From assembly GCA_012837835.1 (NCBI GenBank), contig DUQK01000034.1:1-39654 (forward strand): 39,654 bases of DNA, in the 5' to 3' direction. The position numbers and the translations under genes were made by a program. Positions within the stretch are counted from its first letter, which is position 1. Each line of letters begins with the position of its first letter. Positions 33,195 through 39,654 of this stretch are shown here, piece after piece. Under the pieces are notes generated by a model. That model was not told where the DNA came from, did not search any database, and saw only the letters and a list, made by a program, of their open reading frames with translations. This DNA comes from Christensenellaceae bacterium. GTDB lineage: Bacteria; Bacillota; Clostridia; Christensenellales; Aristaeellaceae.

Positions 33195-34466
33195 TTAATC
33201 ATTCGCCTGCCTTATAATTATATCAAGTATAACATCATCGGTAGTCTTCATACCGTTTCTTGCCATCTCTCCTATATTGCGAACGGTGGTATCTACATTT
33301 TTACCCACTATGCCATCTAGCGGCCGGAACACTCTGCCCTCTTTTGCCATTTCATAGGCGGCAAACGCAGTATTAACAGCGGAAATTATTTTAAGAGCGC
33401 AGGAATCCTTGGCACCATCGCATACCATTCCGCCGGTTGAAACAAGGGAATTTGTTAGAGTACCCGCTATTATTTCAAGGCTTTCCCCCAGCATATATGC
33501 TATTGCGCTCACTGCCGAAGATGCAGCGTTCACAACGCCGCAAAACGCAGAAAGCTTGCCTATAAACTGCTTTTGATAAAGCGCAGTCAGGTCTGAAAAA
33601 GCCAATGCGCGAAGCATTTTTTCTTCATCTATACCCAGCTTTTTAGCTACATAAATTATAGCTACCGAACAAGTTATACCTTGGTTGCCGCTGCCGCAGC
33701 ATATCATAGCGGGAAGTTCGCAACCACCCATTCTGGCATCGCTTGCGGCGGCATTGTATGCAGCTGCCTGCAGAAAAATATTTTCACCTGCGCTTTTAAG
33801 CATAGTCCTGCCCACCTGTTGCCCCCAAGGGTTATTTATACCTTCCTTTGCTATTGCAGTATTCATCTCAACCTGCCTCTTTAGCCTATCGTATAATTCC
33901 CTGTTTTCGCTAAAGTCCACCGTGTCGGCAAATTCTTTTATGCTTTCAAGGCTGAGAAAATCCAGTGTGTTTTGACTGTCAGACTCTTCTTTAGCTGTAG
34001 CTTGTTTAATAATCTCTCCATCTAAAGATAAGCAGCTTATATTGTCATGCGCTTTTTCTATTGTGGCTTCTGCAACATGGTTTTCAGTTTCAACGCGCAC
34101 TTTAACATATACGCCGCTTTCCTCCTGCGCATATTGAAGGCTTACCTTTCCATCTTCGATAAGCCTAACAGCGGAGGACAACACCTCATCATTTACCGCC
34201 GAAAGTACTTCTAGCTTTTTCTCGGGACTTTTAGTCAGCACACCTAATGTTGCCGCTACAAGAATACCTTTTCTGCCTCCCGATGCGGGCACAAATACCG
34301 AGTTTGCATTTTTAATCATAGACCCGCTAGCGCATATGAGTATTTTTCGGGGTGTTTCTTTTGCCAATTGCCCCGCAGCTGCACCCGCCAATGCGATGGC
34401 AATTGGCTCAGTACAACCCATCGCCGGCATAAGTTCAGCCAGCAGCAGCTCTTTAAAAGCCTTCAT
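33195..34466 (-). CDS. cyuA: UPF0597/CyuA-type L-cysteine desulfidase
   Basis: 423 residues; AGGAGG upstream of the ATG. It matches the UPF0597 family (CyuA/YhaM, and the archaeal L-cysteine desulfidase) from LMPAMGCTEPIAIALAGAAAG to CGSGNQGITCSVAI and MVCDGAKDSCALKI. The cysteines in MGCTEP, near GITC and in GAKDSC are the expected ligands of a [4Fe-4S] cluster that removes H2S from cysteine and leaves pyruvate and ammonia. Serine dehydratase alpha-chain proteins share this fold, so a dehydratase on a related substrate is possible. Cytoplasmic. Confidence 0.85.
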   Translation of the reverse strand: MKAFKELLLAELMPAMGCTEPIAIALAGAAAGQLAKETPRKILICASGSMIKNANSVFVPASGGRKGILVAATLGVLTKSPEKKLEVLSAVNDEVLSSAVRLIEDGKVSLQYAQEESGVYVKVRVETENHVAEATIEKAHDNISCLSLDGEIIKQATAKEESDSQNTLDFLSLESIKEFADTVDFSENRELYDRLKRQVEMNTAIAKEGINNPWGQQVGRTMLKSAGENIFLQAAAYNAAASDARMGGCELPAMICCGSGNQGITCSVAIIYVAKKLGIDEEKMLRALAFSDLTALYQKQFIGKLSAFCGVVNAASSAVSAIAYMLGESLEIIAGTLTNSLVSTGGMVCDGAKDSCALKIISAVNTAFAAYEMAKEGRVFRPLDGIVGKNVDTTVRNIGEMARNGMKTTDDVILDIIIRQAND

Positions 34467-34518
34467 TTTTACCTCCTATTTAACATTTGCATACTATGCA
34501 ATTGTTTAATTTACAACT

Positions 34519-34547
34519 ATGGTACACTCCATTTCCGCTTTAGTCAA
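34519..34547 (-). promoter_or_regulatory. Promoter of the CyuA-like gene
   Basis: Minus-strand TTGACT (34542-34547), 17 bases, TACCAT (34519-34524), about 55 bases from the start codon. Confidence 0.5.
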
Positions 34548-34557
34548 CGGGAATAAA

Positions 34558-34590
34558 CGGGGTCAGTTATTGCATGGATTTTAGACCCCG
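34558..34590 (-). terminator. Possible terminator of the four-helix membrane protein gene
   Basis: CGGGGTC (34558-34564) and GACCCCG (34584-34590) pair perfectly across a 19-base loop. The T tract after it on the minus strand is short (TTTATT), so activity is uncertain. Confidence 0.4.
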
Positions 34591-34607
34591 CCTCTTAAAC
34601 ATCATGG

Positions 34608-35045
34608 TTATTGTTTCCAATTATTATATTTCACCAACAGTTTTACCCCTAATACAAACACAAAACCTCCAAGCAGTATAAAGGCTATCCATATTACATT
34701 CCAATAATACGAGTTTGTGTCAAACATAAACAGTAATAGTCTATGCCAAAATTCCATTCCTATGGCAATGGCAAACAAATCAAAAAGCAAATAGCAGCCA
34801 CCGCATATATAAACCCATCTCCACCAATAGTTATGCTTACGCTCACGGAAAAAAGTTGCAATTCCGATTATACACAATACAGCAAGCAATCCCATTATTA
34901 AGTAATAAGGTAATCCTTTGTTTTCCATAAGCCCTAACCAAAAAGAAGCATAGGATTCCCTGTTAATAAGCGCCCATATCCTATGTAAATGGAACAAACC
35001 GAAAAATATAAAGAACCAAGGCTCCCAAGCGTATATCTTTTTCAC
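34608..35045 (-). CDS. Four-helix membrane protein of unknown function
   Basis: 145 residues from a GTG at 35045 with GGAG eight bases upstream. Four hydrophobic segments (WFFIFFGLFHL, LIMGLLAVLCIIGIATFF, VYICGGCYLLFDLFAIAIG, VIWIAFILLGGFVFVLGVKLLV) with short charged loops and many Trp and Tyr. No family recognised. It lies alone between the CyuA-like and aldehyde dehydrogenase regions. Confidence 0.75.
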   Translation of the reverse strand: MKKIYAWEPWFFIFFGLFHLHRIWALINRESYASFWLGLMENKGLPYYLIMGLLAVLCIIGIATFFRERKHNYWWRWVYICGGCYLLFDLFAIAIGMEFWHRLLLFMFDTNSYYWNVIWIAFILLGGFVFVLGVKLLVKYNNWKQ

Positions 35046-35206
35046 AATACAATCTCCATATGTAGCAATAGTATACTAATTCCACTTTGAAATCAAACTA
35101 AATCAAAGCTATTTAATTGCTTATTTGTGCAAAACCGAAAAACCAATATAAAAAAGCGCCTAATATTGTAGTATGTACTTAATATATAAACAACTTTACA
35201 AACACT

Positions 35207-35247
35207 AGGGACACTTCCACCTAATTGAACTATTCGGAAGTGTCCCT
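35207..35247. repeat. Strong 12-bp inverted repeat in an intergenic region
   Basis: AGGGACACTTCC (35207-35218) and GGAAGTGTCCCT (35236-35247) are exact reverse complements with a 17-base AT-rich loop. No T tract follows on the minus strand, so it is not a standard terminator. The form resembles hairpins left at the ends of small transposons; no transposase is nearby. Confidence 0.6.
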
Positions 35248-35305
35248 GCGTCATATTGCTAAGTTAGTCCATTATTCAATTTTTCTTGATTTGGAAACGT
35301 ACAAA

Positions 35306-35479
35306 TTAAGTTTTAGGAACAAACAACGGGTATGTCTTTTTATCAAAGCATTCATTTTCTTTGATTATCATATCTTCCCCGAAACTGTCCTCTCCTAAGC
35401 TGCAACAGCTTCCGGCTGCATTAGCGCATTTTGGATATCGCTCACACTTAAAGCTATAGCATTTTCTCTTTTGTTTCAC
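35306..35479 (-). CDS. Small cysteine-rich protein downstream of the aldehyde dehydrogenase
   Basis: 57 residues from a GTG at 35479, one base beyond the aldehyde dehydrogenase stop codon. Six cysteines occur: KCYSFKCERYPKCANAAGSC, followed by a second Cys at 26, and one more at 44 (NECF). The C-terminus is KKTYPLFVPKT. Spacing Cys-x4-Cys-x5-Cys-x6-Cys-Cys fits a metal cluster or disulfide knot. No signal peptide and only a weak ribosome site, so translation would depend on coupling to the upstream gene. I do not recognise a family. Confidence 0.5.
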   Translation of the reverse strand: MKQKRKCYSFKCERYPKCANAAGSCCSLGEDSFGEDMIIKENECFDKKTYPLFVPKT

Positions 35480-35480
35480 T

Positions 35481-36968
35481 TTAGTATTTCTTCGGATAAA
35501 ATCCGCTCGGGTTGTAGTTTAAGTTTATCATGATATTCTTCTTTTGCGTATAGTGGTCAAGAATCATCTTATGCGTTTCTCTGCCAATACCGGATTCTTT
35601 ATATCCGCCAAACGGGCTGTGCTCAGGAATTTGGTTATAGGTATTTACCCACATACGTCCTGTTTCGATATTGCGCGCCACACGAATTGCCCTAGCGATA
35701 TCCTTTGTCCAAACCGCGCCGCCAAGCCCATAGACAGAATCATTTGCCATTTTTACTACTTCGTCTTCATCGTGGAACTTAATTACGCAGGCAACGGGTC
35801 CAAAGATTTCTTCTTGTGCAACTCGCATATCATTTGTAACGTTCGTAAGCAGAGTAGGCTTCATGAAGCTTCCTTTTGCAAGTTCGCCTTCGTCTATCTT
35901 AACGCCGCCGCAAGCAACGGTTGCTCCCTCTGCCTTGCCGATTTCAACATAGTCTAGTATTTTCTTAAGCTGTCCGCTATTTATTTGTGAACCCATTTGC
36001 GTTTCAGGATTAAGCGGATCTCCAACCTTTACGGCATTAAATGCCTTTGTTAGGACGTCTACAAACTTATCGTAGAATGTATCCTGAACAAATATCCTGC
36101 TGCCTGCACAGCAAACCTGCCCCTGGTTAAACAATATGCCAAGTTGTGCTCCGTCAATGGCTTGGTCAAAATCGCAGTCATCAAAGAATATGTTAGCGCT
36201 CTTGCCGCCAAGTTCAAGGGTAGAGGGTATTATTCTTTCTGCTGCCGCCAGCCCTACGGTTCTGCCAACCTCGGTTGAACCGGTGAAGGCAAGTTTTCTA
36301 AAGCCCTTGTGTTCCAGCATATATTGTCCGGCTTTTGAACCGGAACCGGTTACTATGTTAAGAACTCCGGGCGGTAAAATACCGTCTATAAGCCTAGCCA
36401 GTTCAAGTACTGAAAGTGAAGTTGCGCTAGAAGGCTTGAAAACGGTACAATCTCCGGCAGCTATTACCGGTGCAAGTTTCCAAGCTGCCATCAGGAACGG
36501 GAAGTTCCAAGGTACAATCTGCCCGACAACACCTATGGGCTCTTTTAGAATCAATGAAAGGAAGGTTTCATTTAATACGGAAGCCTGTCCTTCCTCAGCC
36601 ACAATGCAGCCGGCAAAATACCTGAAATGATCCACACTCATAGGAATGTCAATCGCAAGGGTTTCGCGGATAGGTTTTCCGTTATCCCTTGTTTCTACTT
36701 CAGCAAGCCATTCTTTGTTTTTTTCAATGACATCTGCTATTTTATGCAAAATAGCGGCTCTCTCAGCAGGAGTTGTTTTTTTCCAAGTTTCAAAAGCTTT
36801 CCATGCGGCATTTACCGCGTCGTCTACATCCTGTCTTGTGGCCTGTGCACAAAGCGCCAGATGCGTACCATCGATTGGGCTTTTGGCTTCGAATGTTGCG
36901 CCGTCAGATGCGTTACGCCATTTTCCGTCAATATACAGCCCGTACTTTTCCAATAACTTGTTGCTCAT
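35481..36968 (-). CDS. NAD(P)-dependent aldehyde dehydrogenase
   Basis: 495 residues; ATG 36968 with GGAGG upstream (a longer frame begins at 37013). Motifs in order: VPWNFPFLMAAWKLAPVIAAG, FKPSSATSLSVLELA, AFTGSTEVGR, the general-base Glu in LELGGKSANIFF, the nucleophile Cys in FNQGQVCCAGSR, EEIFGPVACV and HSPFGGYKESGIGRE. The closing NYNPSGFYPKKY resembles the acetaldehyde dehydrogenases AldB/ExaC. It oxidises an aldehyde to the acid; the substrate is not set by the sequence. A cysteine-rich ORF follows it. Confidence 0.93.
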   Translation of the reverse strand: MSNKLLEKYGLYIDGKWRNASDGATFEAKSPIDGTHLALCAQATRQDVDDAVNAAWKAFETWKKTTPAERAAILHKIADVIEKNKEWLAEVETRDNGKPIRETLAIDIPMSVDHFRYFAGCIVAEEGQASVLNETFLSLILKEPIGVVGQIVPWNFPFLMAAWKLAPVIAAGDCTVFKPSSATSLSVLELARLIDGILPPGVLNIVTGSGSKAGQYMLEHKGFRKLAFTGSTEVGRTVGLAAAERIIPSTLELGGKSANIFFDDCDFDQAIDGAQLGILFNQGQVCCAGSRIFVQDTFYDKFVDVLTKAFNAVKVGDPLNPETQMGSQINSGQLKKILDYVEIGKAEGATVACGGVKIDEGELAKGSFMKPTLLTNVTNDMRVAQEEIFGPVACVIKFHDEDEVVKMANDSVYGLGGAVWTKDIARAIRVARNIETGRMWVNTYNQIPEHSPFGGYKESGIGRETHKMILDHYTQKKNIMINLNYNPSGFYPKKY

Positions 36969-37015
36969 TATTTTTCCTCCTTTCATAATAATGAGTATTG
37001 ACTTTTTACACACTT

Positions 37016-37044
37016 ACCGTACCACAAACCCTTGTGTTTGTCAA
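37016..37044 (-). promoter_or_regulatory. Aldehyde dehydrogenase promoter with an inverted repeat in the spacer
   Basis: Minus-strand TTGACA (37039-37044, perfect), 17 bases, TACGGT (37016-37021, weak). ACAAAC (37024-37029) and GTTTGT (37036-37041) form an inverted repeat covering the spacer, a likely operator for an unknown regulator. The rest of the 36969-37325 gap is AT-rich and ends in the tRNA terminator. Confidence 0.5.
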
Positions 37045-37279
37045 CCGAAAAACGGACAAATTATCAATTGAAATGCAAAATGCTTGTCCAAATATTACAT
37101 TTTTTCCTGTAATTCGTCTTCTCTAATCATTCTTTTATATAAGTTATGAACTATCACAAAGAAAGAATGGTTACACAAAACTATTAACATTACCAATTTG
37201 AATTTCCATTTGCAAAGACATAGCTTTTATTTAAAGGGCTTTATATTTAAAACCCTCATATATAAACATTTCAAAACAC

Positions 37280-37318
37280 AAAAAAAGAACGCCTAGGAAT
37301 ATATCTACTTCGGCGTTC
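37280..37318 (-). terminator. Terminator of the tRNA operon
   Basis: GAACGCC (37287-37293) and GGCGTTC (37312-37318) form a seven-base stem that is followed on the minus strand by seven T. It lies eight bases past the CCA end of tRNA-Cys. Confidence 0.8.
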
Positions 37319-37325
37319 AGCGCTT

Positions 37326-37400
37326 TGGAGGCGCCATCCGGATTCGAACCGGAGAATAAAGGTTTTGCAGACCTTCGCCTTACCACTTGGCTATGACGCC
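37326..37400 (-). tRNA. tRNA-Cys (GCA)
   Basis: Acceptor GGCGTCA pairs with TGGCGCC, followed by T73 and an encoded CCA. The anticodon loop CTGCAAA sits in the stem AAGGT/ACCTT. U73 is a Cys identity mark. Last gene of the cluster. Confidence 0.93.
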
Positions 37401-37404
37401 AATC

Positions 37405-37480
37405 TGGAGCGGTAGACGGGGCTCGAACTCGCGACCTCCACCTTGGCAAGGTGGCGCTCTACCAACTGAGCTACTACCGC
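37405..37480 (-). tRNA. tRNA-Gly (GCC)
   Basis: Acceptor GCGGTAG pairs with CTACCGC, then T and CCA. The anticodon loop TTGCCAA is in the stem CCACC/GGTGG, with the T-loop GTTCGAG. CCA is encoded. Confidence 0.94.
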
Positions 37481-37483
37481 ATG

Positions 37484-37559
37484 TGGTGCCTTGGGGCGGA
37501 ATTGAACCACCGACAACCTGATTTTCAGTCAGGTGCTCTACCAACTGAGCTACCAAGGC
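37484..37559 (-). tRNA. tRNA-Phe (GAA)
   Basis: Acceptor GCCTTGG pairs with CCAAGGC, A73, CCA. The anticodon loop CTGAAAA is in the stem CCTGA/TCAGG; T-loop GGTTCAATTCC. Confidence 0.94.
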
Positions 37560-37562
37560 ATA

Positions 37563-37640
37563 TGGCGACCCGGAAGGGGCTCGAACCCTCGACCTCCAGC
37601 GTGACAGGCTGGCATTCTAAACCGACTGAACTACCGGGCC
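37563..37640 (-). tRNA. tRNA-Asp (GTC)
   Basis: Acceptor GGCCCGG pairs with CCGGGTC, G73, CCA. The anticodon loop CTGTCAC is in the stem CCAGC/GCTGG. G73 is usual for Asp. Confidence 0.94.
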
Positions 37641-37641
37641 A

Positions 37642-37717
37642 TGGTGGGAGCAACAGGACTTGAACCTGTGACCCCCTGCTTGTAAGGCAGGTGCTCTCCC
37701 AGCTGAGCTATGCTCCC
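37642..37717 (-). tRNA. tRNA-Val (TAC)
   Basis: Acceptor GGGAGCA pairs with TGCTCCC, A73, CCA. The anticodon loop CTTACAA is in the stem CCTGC/GCAGG. First gene of the five-tRNA operon. Confidence 0.94.
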
Positions 37718-37749
37718 AAATTACTACGCTACTTAAGCGACGCTAGGAT

Positions 37750-37778
37750 ATAATACACTGTTTCAAATTATTTGTCAA
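37750..37778 (-). promoter_or_regulatory. tRNA operon promoter
   Basis: Minus-strand TTGACA (37773-37778), 17 bases, TATTAT (37750-37755), 32 bases upstream of tRNA-Val. A GC-rich discriminator-like stretch follows the -10 box. Confidence 0.75.
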
Positions 37779-38021
37779 TATCAAAAATGGGATAAATACA
37801 TTTTGGGCGAATTGAGTAAATTCCCAAAGTAAGCTCAACAATATTATTTAGCAGTGGCGTTTAGTGCAATAAAAAAAGCAATGAAAACAGTAAAAATCGC
37901 CACAAGGCGCCTTGTCAAATGGCTGCTTGATGACGAAAACGCGCTAAATGCGGCGCTAAATTACGCAATTCAATAATACCGCCCATAAGGCAGAGGAACC
38001 GGGTGCTTGCAAAGCGCAGCC
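37779..38021. other. Intergenic stretch between the tRNA promoter and sortase
   Basis: No gene is well supported here. It holds a perfect 14-bp palindrome ACAAGGCGCCTTGT (37902-37915) and a 31-codon plus-strand frame (37881-37976, MKTVKIATRRLVKWLLDDEN and on) without a ribosome site. Confidence 0.4.
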
Positions 38022-39005
38022 TTACCTTTTCCTGCTTCTTTCCGCCAGCTCTTTAAGCACGGCTTCGTCTTCCCCGTACCTTATGCGGCGGGCGGCAACT
38101 ACCCGGCGCTCATCGTCGCGGCTTACGCAGGTTACAAGCGCCAGCAGTTGATCCTCCGGGCGAACATCAATATTGCAGGTGTTAACGGAAGAGGATATAA
38201 GCGCGTTTATTGCCTTTTGCCGCTCTCTAATATCGTCCGACCCAAGGGCATAGAAGTCCACATAATGCCAGCGGCTTGGTTCTGTGCTTACTATGCCGGC
38301 AGCAAATACCACGTACCGCCCTTCCTCGTACAGGCTGTCAAAGCTTATAAATGGGCTATTCTGGTAGAAGCTTATGTTTTCATAGTTCCGCAGGCAGCCA
38401 AACATTGCGCCGCTTTTCATGTTATGGCCGTATATAAGCAGCGTATGGGGTCTGGTGTTCAGTGAAATGGAAGCATCCAGAAACAGCGCGCCATTCACGT
38501 TTTTATCGCCTCTGGCGTCATGTGTCATGTAATATTCGTTATCCCGCCGCAGTACTGCCTCATCCAGCATTTTTCCAATGTTTAGCCAGCCGATTATGTC
38601 CCTGTTTTCTCTTCTAAGCGCCTTAAATCTGCTGCTTACGCGAAGCTTTGGATTGCCCGGGTAAGCAATAGCCCCAAGCCTTGAGGCGGGCGCTAATGCA
38701 GGGGCGGAGCTTGCCTGCGCTACTTTAGTGTTCTGAGCTGCGGTAATTAACGGCGCAGCAGACACAGGCAAAGCTGCAGGGGCGGCAGTTTCTACTTGCG
38801 CAACAGGCGTATTTACGTGATATACCTGCCGCAGTTCTTTCGCTGTGCGGCGGGATACAATCAGGTCACGCCCATAGCTTATAAGCTTGCTCAAACCGAA
38901 AATAACCAGCGCGGCAGAAACCACAAGCAAAGCCAGCCTCTCCCAGCGAAAGCGGTTATAACGCACACGGCGCGGTCTGCGCCCGTTCCATCGTCCGCCT
39001 TGCAC
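38022..39005 (-). CDS. srtB: Class B sortase
   Basis: 327 residues from a GTG at 39005 with a modest AAAGGG site. An Arg-rich cytoplasmic head is followed by a membrane helix (LALLVVSAALVIFGLSKLI), an Ala/Pro/Val-rich linker of about 70 residues and the sortase barrel. The catalytic His is in LLIYGHNMKSGAMFG, the Cys in LLALVTCVSRDDERRVVAARR, and the Arg close to it. Class B features are the long N-terminal part and the Arg-rich end. It would anchor the neighbouring surface protein, upstream in the same direction, to the wall. Its linker is longer than usual. Confidence 0.9.
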   Translation of the reverse strand: MQGGRWNGRRPRRVRYNRFRWERLALLVVSAALVIFGLSKLISYGRDLIVSRRTAKELRQVYHVNTPVAQVETAAPAALPVSAAPLITAAQNTKVAQASSAPALAPASRLGAIAYPGNPKLRVSSRFKALRRENRDIIGWLNIGKMLDEAVLRRDNEYYMTHDARGDKNVNGALFLDASISLNTRPHTLLIYGHNMKSGAMFGCLRNYENISFYQNSPFISFDSLYEEGRYVVFAAGIVSTEPSRWHYVDFYALGSDDIRERQKAINALISSSVNTCNIDVRPEDQLLALVTCVSRDDERRVVAARRIRYGEDEAVLKELAERSRKR

Positions 39006-39029
39006 TATATTGCCCTTTCTAACGCGCAG

Positions 39030-39055
39030 GCTCTGTCCGTTTTGCCAGACAGAGC
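39030..39055 (-). other. Hairpin between surface protein and sortase genes
   Basis: GCTCTGTC (39030-39037) and GACAGAGC (39048-39055) pair over eight bases. No T run follows on the minus strand, so it is more likely an RNA-processing or partial-termination element setting the ratio of surface protein to sortase. Confidence 0.4.
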
Positions 39056-39074
39056 TTATTGTATCGCTTGCACA

Positions 39075-39654
39075 TTATTTTCTTGTCTTCCTGCGCCTTT
39101 CTGCCATAAGCGCTATGCCTATGCCCGTAATGCCAAGCAGCACCAAGCCCGCCCATAGCGCAAGGTCGGCTTTATCCCCTGTCTGGGGGATTTTGTGGTT
39201 TATTATTGTACCGCCGTTGCAGCAGCGGTCTGTAATTCCGGCGTACACGCCCACGTTTTTATAGCGCGTCGAGTAACCTGCAACAGGTTTCTCCACCACA
39301 TAGCGGGAAACCGGCTTATCAAACCAAGCTTCATACTTCCATTCGGTTTGGCTGACTACCTTCTTGTTAAACAGCTTGTGGGCGACTTGGTCCATTTCGT
39401 CATACAGAGTCCAGTCTATGCTCTTTTCTGTACCGCCCTGCCACAGCTTGGTAAAGGTAAAGCTATCTTTGGGTACCGTTACATCTTCAAAGCTGCCCGC
39501 TTTTGCCTTTATGGTAAATGAAGCTTTGGCTTCCCCGTCTTCAAATATAATGCTCAGAGTATGCAAGCCGGCAGACAGTGTATCCAGCCAAGCGGATTTA
39601 AGCCGTATAATAAGGCTGCCCTCTTGCGCGGTATAGTAGCTTTTAGAAACAGGC
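39075..39654 (-). CDS. Wall-anchored surface protein with Cna-B-like domain (partial, 5' end off window)
   Basis: The frame is open to the right edge (about 192 residues visible), so the apparent TTG start at 39566 is only internal. The visible part begins with a strand-rich repeat (SYYTAQEGSLIIRLKSAWLD, then LSAGLHTLSIIFEDG) resembling X2-type modules of clostridial surface proteins. A Cna-B-like domain follows (SFTFTKLWQGGTEKSIDWTL, VVEKPVAGYSTRY). The sorting signal is IPQTGDKADL, a hydrophobic helix (LWAGLVLLGITGIGIALM) and the positive tail AERRRKTRK. IPQTG is a variant of LPxTG. Likely substrate of the sortase just downstream. Confidence 0.85.
   Translation of the reverse strand, partial: PVSKSYYTAQEGSLIIRLKSAWLDTLSAGLHTLSIIFEDGEAKASFTIKAKAGSFEDVTVPKDSFTFTKLWQGGTEKSIDWTLYDEMDQVAHKLFNKKVVSQTEWKYEAWFDKPVSRYVVEKPVAGYSTRYKNVGVYAGITDRCCNGGTIINHKIPQTGDKADLALWAGLVLLGITGIGIALMAERRRKTRK

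Noticed and set aside
37231-37449. 72-residue minus-strand ORF
   Set aside because: It is a read-through of the tRNA-Cys and tRNA-Gly genes and the tRNA terminator (contains the usual PSTAPDWRHSQV tRNA-shadow pattern).
37451-37663. 70-residue plus-strand ORF
   Set aside because: Antisense translation of tRNA-Gly, tRNA-Phe, tRNA-Asp and tRNA-Val.
37881-37976. 31-codon plus-strand frame
   Set aside because: Lacks a ribosome site and homologues by eye; it contains a palindrome that may be the real feature.
1-39654. CRISPR array, prophage or intact insertion sequence
   Set aside because: No regular spaced direct repeats, phage structural genes, integrase or transposase were seen.

Overview
The window looks like chromosomal DNA of a Gram-positive, low-to-moderate-GC Bacillota, most likely an uncultured gut-type Clostridia member. 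The evidence is a GlgC plus GlgD pair, a DUF951 protein, a BioY-type ECF component, a class B sortase next to a wall-anchored protein, strong GGAGG ribosome sites, several TTG/GTG starts, and dnaA, parAB and rpsF-ssb-rpsR lying close together. Assignment is by gene content only; no species can be named.

Layout. 1-4.7 kb: two tandem paralogous secreted proteins (the first runs off the left edge), each a propeller-like N-terminal half followed by an extracellular solute-binding domain. 4.8-8.9 kb: a pyruvate-kinase-like protein with its own promoter, then a DUF951-lepB-recQ operon read leftward. 9.1-11.7 kb: a phosphoesterase and a signal-peptide-less ParB-like/BMP fusion. 11.8-14.2 kb: a stand-alone winged-helix protein, then parB, parA and an unknown ORF as one leftward operon. 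14.3-16.8 kb: a metal-resistance operon (ArsR-family regulator, HMA chaperone, P1B ATPase) behind a near-textbook operator. 16.9-23.0 kb: a complete glycogen operon glgB-glgC-glgD-glgA, with a LacI-family gene just upstream and a matching operator candidate inside the glgB promoter. 24.3-27.5 kb: a rightward three-gene operon: CHAP/peptidoglycan-binding protein, a degenerate GMP-synthase homologue, and a GNAT protein. 27.5-29.1 kb: a UMF1/Atg22-type transporter. 29.2-30.9 kb: a candidate oriC with DnaA boxes, and dnaA. 31.1-32.4 kb: rpsF-ssb-rpsR. 32.4-37.0 kb: bioY, a CyuA/UPF0597 cysteine desulfidase, a four-helix membrane protein, an aldehyde dehydrogenase and a 57-residue cysteine-rich ORF. 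37.3-37.8 kb: five tRNA genes (Val, Asp, Phe, Gly, Cys in transcription order). 38.0 kb to the end: sortase B and the 3' end of a wall-anchored surface protein.

The least ordinary items are these: a roughly 160-bp imperfect inverted-repeat element present twice (beside the DUF951 promoter and just after dnaA); the GuaA-like protein that has lost its glutaminase nucleophile motif and XMP-site motifs and is co-transcribed with a cell-wall hydrolase; the ParB-like/BMP fusion; the 85-residue Ala/Lys-rich tail on GlgA; a terminator-like hairpin in the dnaA leader; and dnaA followed not by dnaN but by a head-on ribosomal operon. No CRISPR array, prophage or intact insertion sequence was seen.
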